12,295 bases of DNA. Origin: Asaia bogorensis (GTDB taxonomy: Bacteria > Pseudomonadota > Alphaproteobacteria > Acetobacterales > Acetobacteraceae). A model generated the notes under the pieces. The model worked only from the letters and a program-made list of their open reading frames with translations. It did not search any database and had not been told where the DNA came from. The first letter of the stretch is position 1; every line of letters starts with the position of its first letter. The DNA is taken from assembly GCA_945874515.1 (NCBI GenBank), contig CAMCHA010000022.1, positions 1 to 12,295 of the forward strand. Reading direction: 5' to 3'. A program made the translations under genes and the position numbers. Below, one piece after another: positions 1 to 7,332 of this stretch.

Positions 1-624
1 ATCGAAGGCGCGCGCCGCATCCGGCTGGAATTGGCCGCAGATTGGCTGGTTATGGCCGCCTGGCTCGCCTGGCTGAAATCCCGCCTGCTGATCCCGCCTG
101 AGCAAGTGGAAGGCGAAGATGCCGAAGCCCTGGCCGAGGCTTTGACTGATCGCCTCGCCACGCTGGAACGCATGCGCGCCGCGGCACTTTGGTTGAACCG
201 TCGGCCCTGGCTTGGCCATGATGTCTTTGCCCGCGGCGCCCCAGAACGGCTGAAGGTGGAAGACCGTTCCGGCATCTCCGCTGATCTGCCCGCGCTGTTG
301 CAAGCCTATGTCGCCGGTCGACGGCGCGCCTTGGCCGCGCGGCCCTATCGGCCCAAGCCGCGCAAGCTTTTCACCGTGCAGGAAGCTTTGGACCGGCTGA
401 CCAAGCTGGTCGGCGTCCTGCCAAGCTGGTCCGAATTGCGGAGCTTCCTGCCAGAAGGCTTTGACGATCCGGTGGAACAGCGCGCCGCCCTGGCCAGCAC
501 CCTGATCGCGGGTTTGGAAATGGCACGTGGCGGCGGGATAGAATTGCATCAGGAAGCGGCCTTCTCACCAATCATGATCCGCCGCCGGACAGAAGAAGGG
601 GGCAGCGATGGAAGAACCGACTGA
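1..624 (+). CDS. scpA: Segregation and condensation protein A (C-terminal part, 5' end outside window)
   Basis: This is the kleisin subunit of the SMC-ScpAB condensin complex, which organises and helps segregate the chromosome on the nucleoid. The reading frame is open from base 1, so the N-terminus is missing; the first visible residues belong to an ongoing protein. The visible part begins in the typical ScpA helix (LVMAAWLAWLKSRLLIP, about residues 17-33 of the fragment), which matches the family's 'MAA.L...KSRLL.P' signature. A variable linker follows, and then the C-terminal winged helix that docks on the SMC head (PRKLFTVQEALDRL... and ...GGGIELHQEAAFSPIMI near the end). The stop overlaps the start of scpB by 17 bases, which indicates translational coupling. 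The ScpB neighbour supports the call strongly. The ATG at 52 is internal, not a start. Confidence 0.93.
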   Translation: MEGARRIRLELAADWLVMAAWLAWLKSRLLIPPEQVEGEDAEALAEALTDRLATLERMRAAALWLNRRPWLGHDVFARGAPERLKVEDRSGISADLPALLQAYVAGRRRALAARPYRPKPRKLFTVQEALDRLTKLVGVLPSWSELRSFLPEGFDDPVEQRAALASTLIAGLEMARGGGIELHQEAAFSPIMIRRRTEEGGSDGRTD

Positions 625-1276
625 AGCCGTAGCGCCGGTGGAATCCCCCGCGCCTGATGCGGCGACCATGGCGCAGGCGCTCCGCATTGCAGAGGCTGTG
701 ATTTTCGCCGCTGATCGCCCGGTATCGCCGCAAACCCTGGCCACCGTGCTGCCCGAAGGCGTTTCCGCCACCATGGCCTGTGCGGCGCTCGCTGAAGCCT
801 ACCAGGGTCGCGGCGTGGTACTGACTGAAATCGGCGGCGGTTATGCCTTCCGCACCGCCACAGACCTAGCACCCCGCCTGACCAAGGTGGTGGAAAGCCC
901 GCGCCGCCTGCCGCGTGCTGCCATGGAAGCGCTTGCCATCATTGCCTATCACCAGCCCTGCACGCGGGGCGATGTGGAAGAAATCCGCGGTGCCGCGCTG
1001 GCGCAAACCACCCTAGAATCGCTTTTGGAGCTTGGCCTGGTGGCGCCGCGCGGGCGCCGCGAAGTTCCCGGCCGCCCAACACTTTGGGGCACCACGCCGA
1101 AATTCCTGGAGCAATTCTCCCTTAAATCGCTGGCGGACCTGCCGCGCAAGGAAGAATTGGTGACAGGCGACGCGCCGCCTTTGCCCGGCCTGAACGCCCC
1201 CATCAGCACCGCAGATGAAGCCGAGGAAGCCCCGGCACCTACCCCCGAAGCCGCCGAGGAAGCCAGCCAAAGGTGA
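608..1276 (+). CDS. scpB: Segregation and condensation protein B
   Basis: ScpB dimerises and binds the ScpA kleisin to regulate the SMC ATPase in chromosome condensation; it is cytoplasmic and nucleoid-associated. The 222-residue product has two winged-helix domains. The first is IAEAVIFAADRPVSPQTLA (about 27-45). The second contains the hallmark stretch AMEALAIIAYHQPCTRGDVE (about 106-125), then EIRGAAL, GRREVPGRPTLWGTT (about 152-166) and FLEQFSLKSLADLP. After about residue 190 the tail is Glu/Ala/Pro-rich and probably disordered, which is common in alphaproteobacterial ScpB. The ATG at 608 is preceded by a purine-rich GAAGAAGGGGG site inside scpA. The last bases overlap the GTG start of the next gene (GTGA), so three genes are coupled in translation. 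Confidence 0.95.
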   Translation: MEEPTEAVAPVESPAPDAATMAQALRIAEAVIFAADRPVSPQTLATVLPEGVSATMACAALAEAYQGRGVVLTEIGGGYAFRTATDLAPRLTKVVESPRRLPRAAMEALAIIAYHQPCTRGDVEEIRGAALAQTTLESLLELGLVAPRGRREVPGRPTLWGTTPKFLEQFSLKSLADLPRKEELVTGDAPPLPGLNAPISTADEAEEAPAPTPEAAEEASQR

Positions 1277-2316
1277 GCCTCAGCTTCGCCGATATCCGCC
1301 ATGCCTATGGCGCGCGGGAGGTTCTGGCGGGCATTGATCTCAGTGTCGCGGCGGGTGAGATTGTCTGCCTGCTGGGTGCCTCCGGCTGCGGCAAGACGAC
1401 GCTTTTGCGCCTGGCGGCTGGGCTTGAACCCTTGCAACATGGGCGGATTGAAATCAGCGGGCGGTTGATTGCCGAAGCGGGGCGGGAAGTGCCACCCGAA
1501 GCGCGGCATATTGGCTTTGTCTTTCAGGATTATGCGTTGTTCCCGCATTTGACCGTGGCCGAAAACGTCGCCTTCGGGCTGCGCTTCGCCCCGCGCGGCG
1601 AAAGGGTTTGGCGTGTTATGGATGCGCTCGCCCGCGTGGGGCTGGAAGCCTTCCAGAACGCCTTTCCGCATATGCTCTCAGGCGGGCAGCAGCAACGCGT
1701 GGCACTGGCCCGCGCACTGGCACCCCGCCCGGCCGTGCTGCTGTTGGATGAGGCTTTTGCGAGCCTGGATGCGCGGCTTCGTGAAAAAGTGCGCGATGAT
1801 ACGCTGCATGTGTTGCAGGAAGCCGGCATCGCGACTTTGTTGGTGACGCATGATTCCGAAGAAGCCATGTTCATGGGTGATCGCATCGCGCTGATGCGCG
1901 AAGGGCGGATTTTGCAGGTGGGCGTGCCTGAAGCGCTCTATCTGGCGCCCTCAGATCGCTATGTCGCGGGCTTCCTGGGTGAGGTGAATAGCCTGCCCGC
2001 CCGGATCGCCTCCGGCCAGGCGGAAACCGCGCTCGGCGCCCTGCCCGCCCCGGGCTTCGCCGAAGGCGCCGAAGTGGATGTGCTGGTGAGGCCAGAGGGG
2101 CTCAAACTCGGCGCCGAAGGCCCGGTGGTGGAGGTGGAAGCCTTCCGCCTGCTGGGCTCCACCACCCTGGCGCATCTTGCCCTGCCGGATGGCACGGGCG
2201 GGCTTTTGCACCTGCATGCCAGGCTACCCCCGGGGCGGCGGCTCAGGCGTGGAGAGCGAATCGCCGTTTCGCTCGACCCGGAACGCGCCTTTGTCTTCTC
2301 ACGCACCGAGGCATGA
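1273..2316 (+). CDS. ABC transporter ATP-binding protein, FbpC/PotA-type (orphan ATPase)
   Basis: This is a cytoplasmic ATPase subunit of an importer of the Fe(III)/polyamine/sulfate-type ABC family. All nucleotide-binding motifs are visible: Walker A GASGCGKTT (35-43), Q-loop FVFQDYALFPHLTV (about 82-95), signature LSGGQQQRVALARAL (135-149), Walker B AVLLLDEA (155-162), D-loop ASLDARLR and H-loop VTHDSEEA (191-198). Residues from about 240 to the end resemble a TOBE-like regulatory domain (DVLVRPEGLKLG..., ending RIAVSLDPERAFVF). The length of 347 fits FbpC/PotA/CysA-like proteins. The GTG start overlaps the scpB stop. No permease or substrate-binding gene lies nearby, so the substrate cannot be read from context; Fe(III) is the most likely by similarity of style. 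The gene sits between scpB and tatB, where tatA is often found in relatives. Confidence 0.85.
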   Translation: MSLSFADIRHAYGAREVLAGIDLSVAAGEIVCLLGASGCGKTTLLRLAAGLEPLQHGRIEISGRLIAEAGREVPPEARHIGFVFQDYALFPHLTVAENVAFGLRFAPRGERVWRVMDALARVGLEAFQNAFPHMLSGGQQQRVALARALAPRPAVLLLDEAFASLDARLREKVRDDTLHVLQEAGIATLLVTHDSEEAMFMGDRIALMREGRILQVGVPEALYLAPSDRYVAGFLGEVNSLPARIASGQAETALGALPAPGFAEGAEVDVLVRPEGLKLGAEGPVVEVEAFRLLGSTTLAHLALPDGTGGLLHLHARLPPGRRLRRGERIAVSLDPERAFVFSRTEA

Positions 2317-2367
2317 CACGGCTTTCATTCAAGCGGGCGGCGCGCCATATCAGGGCGGTTGGCGCGC

Positions 2368-2403
2368 ATCCGGCTTCCTGCTAACGGAACTTCCCCGCCG
2401 GAT
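2368..2403 (+). other. Possible stem-loop in the leader between the ABC ATPase gene and tatB
   Basis: In the 111-base gap before tatB, ATCCGGC (2368-2374) can pair perfectly with GCCGGAT (2397-2403). Inside it TTCC (2375-2378) can pair with GGAA (2386-2389) around a 7-base loop, leaving a CTTCCCC bulge. No T-run follows, so it is not a standard intrinsic terminator. It could be a processing or attenuation structure that lets tatBC be expressed separately from the upstream genes. This is a sequence-level observation with weak support. Confidence 0.25.
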
Positions 2404-2427
2404 TGAAGCGCGCGGACAAAGGAGAGC

Positions 2428-2922
2428 ATGTTCGACCTCGCCTGGTCAGAAATCGCCGTGATCGCGGTGGTGGCCGTAGTAGTCATTGGTCCGAAGGATC
2501 TGCCGGAGGCCATTCGCGGTGTCGCGAAGGGTGTTCAGAAGCTGCGCCGCATGGCTGGCGAATTCCAGCAACAAGCGGATGAGCTGGTGCGCGAAGCCAA
2601 GCTTGATGATGTGCGGGATTCCATCCAGGAAATGAAGAGCACCATCAACGAAATCCGCAGCTTCGACATCAAGGGCGAAATTGGAAAAGCCGTGGATGCG
2701 GATGGCACGCTGCAAAAAACCATGGCCGAAGACCCACTGCGCGATACTTTCATGCCGCCGCCGCCCGCGCCTTATGTGCCGCCGGAATTGCCCCCGGCGC
2801 CTGAAGCGCCCCCCTTTGTACCGCCCACAGTCGCGCGCTTTGCCGCCCCATTGCCGCCCGCGCCCGAACGAGCGCCGGTCCCGCCTGCTGCGCCGCCCCC
2901 CACACCCGCCGCCAGCGCTTGA
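2428..2922 (+). CDS. tatB: Sec-independent protein translocase subunit TatB
   Basis: TatB works with TatC as the receptor for twin-arginine signal peptides in the inner membrane. The N-terminus MFDLAWSE matches the TatB 'MFD' opening with the conserved polar residue Glu8. A single transmembrane helix runs to about residue 20, followed by the GP hinge (Gly21-Pro22) and the amphipathic helix KDLPEAIRGVAKGVQKLRRM. A charged helical region reaches about residue 105, and the last roughly 55 residues are a Pro/Ala-rich, probably disordered tail. The length of 164 is normal for alphaproteobacterial TatB. A GGAG site (2421-2424) lies just before the ATG. tatC follows after 9 bases. No tatA is visible on either side. 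The MFD start and long tail favour TatB over TatA. Confidence 0.92.
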   Translation: MFDLAWSEIAVIAVVAVVVIGPKDLPEAIRGVAKGVQKLRRMAGEFQQQADELVREAKLDDVRDSIQEMKSTINEIRSFDIKGEIGKAVDADGTLQKTMAEDPLRDTFMPPPPAPYVPPELPPAPEAPPFVPPTVARFAAPLPPAPERAPVPPAAPPPTPAASA

Positions 2923-2931
2923 GGAATTTCT

Positions 2932-3735
2932 GTGTCCACCACCCGGGATGACGATCAGATAGACGACAAGCCCATGCCGCTCATGGACCATTTGAAGGAG
3001 CTGCGTACGCGGCTGCTTTGGTCTGTCGGGGGTTTCGCGGCAGCTTTTGCGGTGTGCTATTATTTTTCGGCGCAGATTTACGCCTTTCTGGCGCAGCCTT
3101 TGGCCGATGTGCTGGCCAAGCAGGGCGGTGGCGATCGGCGCATGATCTTCACCGCGCTCTATGAAGCTTTTTTCACTTATTTGAAGGTGGCGTTTTTCGG
3201 CGCGGTTTTCTTTTCCTTCCCCATGTGGGCGACGCAGCTTTGGCTGTTTGTGGCACCGGGGCTCTATCGCAGCGAAAAACGCGCCATCATGCCCTTCCTG
3301 GTCGCCTCCCCCTTTCTGTTTGTGGGGGGTGCGGCGCTGGCCTATTACTTCATCTTCCCGCTGGCCTGGCAATTCTTCATTTCCTTCGAAACCATGCCCG
3401 GATCAGGCGGTATTCCCGTGCAGCTGGAAGCGAAGGTTGGCGAATACCTGTCGCTGGTCATGCAAATGATCCTGGCCTTTGGCATTGCCTTTCAATTGCC
3501 AGTACTGCTGACGCTTTTGTGTCGGGTTGGCATTCTGGATGTGGATAGCCTGAAGAAGGGCCGACGCTACGCCATTGTGGGCATGTTCGTGGCCGCCGCA
3601 ATCCTGACGCCGCCAGATGTGATCAGCCAGATCGGCTTGGCCGTGCCGCTGATCCTGCTGTATGAAATTTCTATCCTAACGGCGGGCTGGATGGCGAAGA
3701 AGTCCGACACTGAAGCCGAAGCTGACAAAAAGTAA
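2932..3735 (+). CDS. tatC: Sec-independent protein translocase subunit TatC
   Basis: TatC is the polytopic inner-membrane core of the Tat translocase that binds twin-arginine signal peptides and exports folded proteins. The 267-residue product shows the N-terminal HLKELRTRLL signature (about 20-29), six hydrophobic segments, the TALYEAFFTYLKVAFF segment around 71-86, the cytoplasmic-loop sequence APGLYRSEKRAIMPF with the conserved Glu, and the AAILTPPDVISQ loop near 222-233. I chose the GTG at 2932 because GAGGA (2921-2925) precedes it at good spacing. The first in-frame ATG would begin 14 codons later, still before the conserved motif, so it cannot be excluded. The C-terminus is a short charged cytoplasmic tail. 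serS follows after 24 bases. Confidence 0.95.
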   Translation: MSTTRDDDQIDDKPMPLMDHLKELRTRLLWSVGGFAAAFAVCYYFSAQIYAFLAQPLADVLAKQGGGDRRMIFTALYEAFFTYLKVAFFGAVFFSFPMWATQLWLFVAPGLYRSEKRAIMPFLVASPFLFVGGAALAYYFIFPLAWQFFISFETMPGSGGIPVQLEAKVGEYLSLVMQMILAFGIAFQLPVLLTLLCRVGILDVDSLKKGRRYAIVGMFVAAAILTPPDVISQIGLAVPLILLYEISILTAGWMAKKSDTEAEADKK

Positions 3736-3759
3736 CGACCCCATCGAAGAATCTGTAAG

Positions 3760-5031
3760 ATGCACGACATAAGGCAATTGCGCGCCGATCCGGCCGCTTT
3801 CGATGCGGCGCTGGCGCGGCGCGGCATCGCCCCTGTGGCGGTGGGCATTTTGGCGCATGACGAAGCCCGCCGTGCGGCGCAAACCGCACTCCAGGAAAAA
3901 CAAGCGCGGCGCAATGCGCTTTCCAAGGATATCGGCATGGCCAAGCGCCAGGGTACCGATACCGCGGCGCTGGAAGCCGAAGCGGTGCAACTGCGCGATG
4001 ACATGGCTGCACTTGAAGCCGAAGCTGCGAAGGCTGAGGCCGCGCAACAGGCCGTGCTGGAAACACTGCCCAATATCCTTGACGCCGAAGTGCCGGAAGG
4101 GCGCGATGAAAGCGCCAATGTGGTGCAGCATCAACATGGTACGCCGCTGGAATTTTCCTTCACGCCTAAGCAGCATTTCGAATTGGGTGAGGCGCTTGGG
4201 CTGATGGATTTTTCCACTGCGGCAAAGCTCGCGGGCGCGCGTTTTACGGTGCTGAAGGGCCCGCTCGCGCGGCTGGAACGGGCACTTGGGCAATGGATGC
4301 TCAATCTGCATACCGAGGCGCATGGCTACACCGAAAGCGCCGTGCCGCTTTTGGTGAATGACACCACCATGTATGGCACGGGACAATTGCCGAAATTCGC
4401 CGAAGACCTGTTCCGCACCACCGATGGCCGCTGGCTGATCCCGACTGCAGAAGTGCCGCTGACCAATTTCGCCGCGCAGGAAATCAAGGCAGAGGGCGAT
4501 CTGCCTTTGCGTCTGACCGCGCTTTCGCCCTGCTTCCGGTCTGAAGCCGGCAGCGCCGGGCGCGATACGCGCGGCATGCTGCGCCAGCATCAATTCGCGA
4601 AGGTGGAACTCGTTTCCATTGTGAAGCCCGAAGAAAGCGACGCCGAGCATGAACGCATGACGCGCTGCGCGGAACGCGTGCTGACGGAACTGGGCCTGGT
4701 GTGGCGGCGGATTATCCTTTGCGCCGGCGATACCGGCTTTGGCGCCGCGCGCACCTATGATCTGGAAGTCTGGCTGCCTGGCCAGGGCGCGTGGCGGGAG
4801 ATTTCATCCTGCTCCAATTGCCGGGATTTCCAGGCGCGCCGCATGGGTGCCCGCTACCGCGCCAAGGACGCCAAGGGCACAAGCTTTTTGCATACGCTGA
4901 ATGGGTCTGGTGTGGCGGTGGGGCGGGCGCTGATTGCGGTGCTGGAAACGCACCAGCAGGCGGATGGGACCATCGCTATCCCGGAAGTGTTGCGGCCCTA
5001 TATGGGCGGGATGGCGCGGATCGGAGTTTAG
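3760..5031 (+). CDS. serS: Serine--tRNA ligase (seryl-tRNA synthetase)
   Basis: This cytoplasmic class II aminoacyl-tRNA synthetase charges tRNA-Ser (and tRNA-Sec where present) with serine. The product has 423 residues, the usual bacterial length. Residues up to about 110 form the antiparallel coiled-coil arm that grips the long variable arm of tRNA-Ser; it starts [18 protein letters not shown] and is rich in Ala/Glu/Arg heptads. The catalytic core carries the TAEVPLT loop (about 228-234), motif 2 [17 protein letters not shown] (about 255-271) and motif 3 [16 protein letters not shown] (about 381-396). There is no strong ribosome-binding site before the ATG, but the start gives the standard N-terminus. 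Position after tatC is the common alphaproteobacterial order. Its TAG stop interlocks with the TAA of the convergent gene. Confidence 0.97.
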   Translation: MHDIRQLRADPAAFDAALARRGIAPVAVGILAHDEARRAAQTALQEKQARRNALSKDIGMAKRQGTDTAALEAEAVQLRDDMAALEAEAAKAEAAQQAVLETLPNILDAEVPEGRDESANVVQHQHGTPLEFSFTPKQHFELGEALGLMDFSTAAKLAGARFTVLKGPLARLERALGQWMLNLHTEAHGYTESAVPLLVNDTTMYGTGQLPKFAEDLFRTTDGRWLIPTAEVPLTNFAAQEIKAEGDLPLRLTALSPCFRSEAGSAGRDTRGMLRQHQFAKVELVSIVKPEESDAEHERMTRCAERVLTELGLVWRRIILCAGDTGFGAARTYDLEVWLPGQGAWREISSCSNCRDFQARRMGARYRAKDAKGTSFLHTLNGSGVAVGRALIAVLETHQQADGTIAIPEVLRPYMGGMARIGV

Positions 5032-5960
5032 CGCCGCGCGCCAGTCCCCGCCGGGCGCGCTTCGGCCACTTCCGTTGCTGCATTCCCGGTCTTGGGGGGG
5101 AAGCAAACAATACGCGTCCGCGTCGCTGGGCCAGGGGTGCCGCCGCCGCGCATACGAAGTTCAACCTCGGGCGTTGTCGGCACGGGTTTCAGGCTGGGCT
5201 CGCGCGCACCAACCAGCAGCACCGCGCCGCGACCGGAGACGCATAGACCTGCCATGGCAGGCCCTGGCAAGGGAATGACCCCAGGCGCGGCGCCAGGGAC
5301 AAAACGATTGCCAGTCAGCGCCGCCATGACGCGCTGCTGATAGATCTGCCCGCGTTCCGGTGTCGCGGAATGGTAAAGCGCAACGGCCTGGTGCCAATCG
5401 CCCGTGCGCGCCTGCAGGCTCCGCAAAAAGCGCACCGCATAAGCAACATTGGTTGTGGGGTCGAAGCCGGCTTCCAGACTTGGGAAAGCATCCGGGTGAT
5501 GCAGCAGGTTGATCTGCATGCAGCCAATATCAATCGAACGCACGCCCCGCGCCTGAATAGCGCGCACTTCCTCAAGCGCTTCGGCGTTCGAAGCGGCGTA
5601 ACGGCCATCGCCGGCAGCGTTATAGGACCAGGGCCAGGGCTGCACGCTGCCATCCGGCGCGCGGCGCCCGGTTTCAACCTTGGCAACGGCGCCGAGCAAG
5701 CCTGTCGGCATCCCAGCACCGCGCTCTGCCGCCGCAATAGCCGCGCCACAAAGGCCCCAGGGTTCCGGCAAAGCGGGAGGCGCTGGTCGCGCGGCGGCAT
5801 TGGTGGCGGCCGGGCGTTGCTGGCGCGTGGCATTCGGCGCGGCAGCCGCATCCGGTGCCGCCAATCCAACATGCGGGAAAGCCACCAGGAACAGCCCCAA
5901 AAGCCTAAGCAGCCGCTTGGCAGCTTCCATGCCGGGAGTCGCGCCAGATGCTCTTTGCAT
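5028..5960 (-). CDS. Secreted lytic transglycosylase (SLT-domain, peptidoglycan-cleaving)
   Basis: This is a probable exported murein lytic transglycosylase acting on peptidoglycan in the periplasm. The N-terminus has a basic segment (KRLLR) and a hydrophobic stretch ending VGLA|AP, which looks like a signal peptide cleaved near residue 35. An Ala/Pro-rich linker follows. The SLT-like fold spans about residues 70-205: AVAKVETG with the presumed catalytic Glu (Thr replaces the usual Ser after it), [27 protein letters not shown] and [16 protein letters not shown], the counterpart of the family's 'AYNAG'. The C-terminal third has no domain I recognise. I kept the first ATG because TAGGA lies upstream at suitable spacing; an ATG ten codons in has no such site but would also leave an intact signal peptide. 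It is the last gene of the minus-strand group. Confidence 0.82.
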   Translation of the reverse strand: MQRASGATPGMEAAKRLLRLLGLFLVAFPHVGLAAPDAAAAPNATRQQRPAATNAAARPAPPALPEPWGLCGAAIAAAERGAGMPTGLLGAVAKVETGRRAPDGSVQPWPWSYNAAGDGRYAASNAEALEEVRAIQARGVRSIDIGCMQINLLHHPDAFPSLEAGFDPTTNVAYAVRFLRSLQARTGDWHQAVALYHSATPERGQIYQQRVMAALTGNRFVPGAAPGVIPLPGPAMAGLCVSGRGAVLLVGAREPSLKPVPTTPEVELRMRGGGTPGPATRTRIVCFPPKTGNAATEVAEARPAGTGARR

Positions 5961-6007
5961 GCCTAATTCCTAGGCCCTGGCAGCGCCCTGGGTCAACCAA
6001 AACCTGT

Positions 6008-6310
6008 TCAGAAGTGATCCGCCCGCAGCACCTGGCAATCTGTCAGTGTCACAATCGCTGGCCTGGCGCCGAGCAATTCGCCCTCTGCCGCCAGCACGCG
6101 CGAAGCGACTTCGGCTGAGGTTATGCAAAGCACCAGCACATTGTCATCAACGCCGCCGGGGTCCCCGGCGCGGCGGATGCCCTGATGGCCGCGCCCGGCG
6201 AGTACAGGCAGAATGGTCCAGCCCGTGGCGCCCATACGGTCCAGCAGCAGGGTCACCGCCTCTGCCCGCACGGCCTCCACAACAATTTCGATCCTTTTGC
6301 GCGCGTGCAT
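6008..6310 (-). CDS. sbtB: P-II-like signalling protein, SbtB-type partner of the adjacent SbtA permease
   Basis: This is a small 100-residue protein with the P-II beta-alpha-beta pattern: KRIEIVVEA (strand), a helix to about residue 27, GATGWTILPVLAGRGHQG (strand into the T-loop), DNVLVLCITS (strand), the EVASRVLAAEGELLG helix, then AIVTLTDCQVLRADHF ending in the SbtB-like 'VLR..F'. The T-loop lacks the uridylylated Tyr region of canonical GlnB. In characterised cyanobacteria SbtB is a trimer that binds adenine nucleotides such as cAMP and inhibits SbtA; that role here is inferred from family resemblance and from position 18 bases downstream of the sbtA-like gene. GGGGAG precedes the ATG at workable distance. 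Annotation pipelines may simply call it a P-II family or hypothetical protein. Confidence 0.72.
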   Translation of the reverse strand: MHARKRIEIVVEAVRAEAVTLLLDRMGATGWTILPVLAGRGHQGIRRAGDPGGVDDNVLVLCITSAEVASRVLAAEGELLGARPAIVTLTDCQVLRADHF

Positions 6311-6328
6311 TGTCCCGTCTCCCCGTGA

Positions 6329-7288
6329 CTATTGTGTGGCCAGCCGCGCCGCCCAAAGCCAAAGCGGGATGCCAGCCAGCACATTGAAGGGGAAGGTGAT
6401 CGCCAAGGAAAGGGTCACGTAAATGCCGGCATCGGCAGAGGGTAGCGCCAGCCGCATCGCCGCCGGCACCGCGATATAGGAAGCCGAAGCCCCCAGCACC
6501 GCCATCAGCCCCACACCCCCGGTGGAAAGCCCAACCAAAAGCCCACCGGCCAGCCCCACCGCGCCGCCGATCAACGGCATAAGGATGGCAAAGGCGATCA
6601 GCCTCACATCCAGCCCTCGGCCCCGGTCGCGGAGCCGCCGCGCTGCGGTGATGCCCATCTCAAGCAGAAAAAGGCAAAGCGCGCCCGGGAAAAGCGCGGT
6701 GATGAAGGGCGATAGCTGCCGCTCAGCCCCAGCCCCGCCCAGCCAGCCGATCAAAAAGGCACCCAGCAGCAGCACGACCGATCCATTCAGGAATACCTCT
6801 CGCGCCATTTCCCGGGCGCCGCCGGAAGTCGCAGCCCCGCCTCGGCGCGCGATCAGCAAAGCGGTCAGGATGGCCGGGGTTTCCATCGCCGCCAGTACGG
6901 CGGGCATAAAGCCCTCATAAGGCGTATTGGTCGCGTTCAACTGCCCGACCGCCGCGGCAAAGGTCACCACACTGACCGAGCCATAATGCGCCGAGACCGC
7001 CGCCGCCGTTGCCTTATCAAGCGGCGTGGCGGCGCGAAGCAGCCCATAAGCCGGCAGCGGCATCAACGCAGAAAGCGCAATGCCCACCATCAACGCCGGC
7101 ACCAAACCCACCGATGCACCAGGTTGCGCAATGGCAATGCCGCCCTTCAGCCCGATCGCCATCATCAGATAAAGCGAGAGGGTTTTCGCCAAAGCATCGG
7201 GTACGGAAAGATCAGAACGCAACGCAGCTGCCGCGAAGCCGAGCGCGAAAAACAGGACCGAAGGCGGCAGGATTTCAAAGAAGGACAT
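6329..7288 (-). CDS. sbtA: SbtA-family sodium-dependent bicarbonate permease
   Basis: This is an inner-membrane transporter of the SbtA family (former DUF897), which in cyanobacteria takes up bicarbonate with sodium. The 319-residue protein is almost wholly hydrophobic with about ten predicted membrane segments in two inverted halves. Family-like motifs are visible: AAAVSAHYGSVSVVTF (about 97-112), FMPAVLAAMETPAI (about 126-139) in the first half, and GASASYIAVPAAMRLALP (about 266-283) with SLAITFPFN and GIPLW in the second. The duplicated SHYGSVS/SASYIAVP substrate-site pattern is what I rely on. The ribosome-binding site is weak. The immediately downstream P-II-like gene matches the known sbtA-sbtB pairing. 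Whether this homologue carries bicarbonate in a heterotroph is not shown by the sequence. Confidence 0.85.
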   Translation of the reverse strand: MSFFEILPPSVLFFALGFAAAALRSDLSVPDALAKTLSLYLMMAIGLKGGIAIAQPGASVGLVPALMVGIALSALMPLPAYGLLRAATPLDKATAAAVSAHYGSVSVVTFAAAVGQLNATNTPYEGFMPAVLAAMETPAILTALLIARRGGAATSGGAREMAREVFLNGSVVLLLGAFLIGWLGGAGAERQLSPFITALFPGALCLFLLEMGITAARRLRDRGRGLDVRLIAFAILMPLIGGAVGLAGGLLVGLSTGGVGLMAVLGASASYIAVPAAMRLALPSADAGIYVTLSLAITFPFNVLAGIPLWLWAARLATQ

Positions 7289-7332
7289 GGGCGCCGGGGG
7301 TTAGGCGGAGGCCTTGCCTCTGTAAAGGGTTT

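Noticed and set aside
2446..3372. Long minus-strand open frame (308 codons) opposite tatB/tatC
   Set aside because: It lies wholly antisense to well-supported tatB and tatC, reads as low-complexity His/Arg/Gly-rich protein, and is explained by GC-rich codon bias.
3676..4650. Long minus-strand open frame (324 codons) opposite serS
   Set aside because: Antisense shadow of serS, which has all class II motifs; no recognisable domain in the shadow.
5370..5966. Plus-strand open frame opposite the transglycosylase gene
   Set aside because: The minus-strand frame has a signal peptide and SLT motifs; this one has neither.
7304..7323. GAGGC-CTT-GCCTC inverted repeat between the flavin reductase and sbtA-like genes as a terminator
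   Set aside because: The strong stem is only five pairs, and no T-run follows in the direction of transcription.
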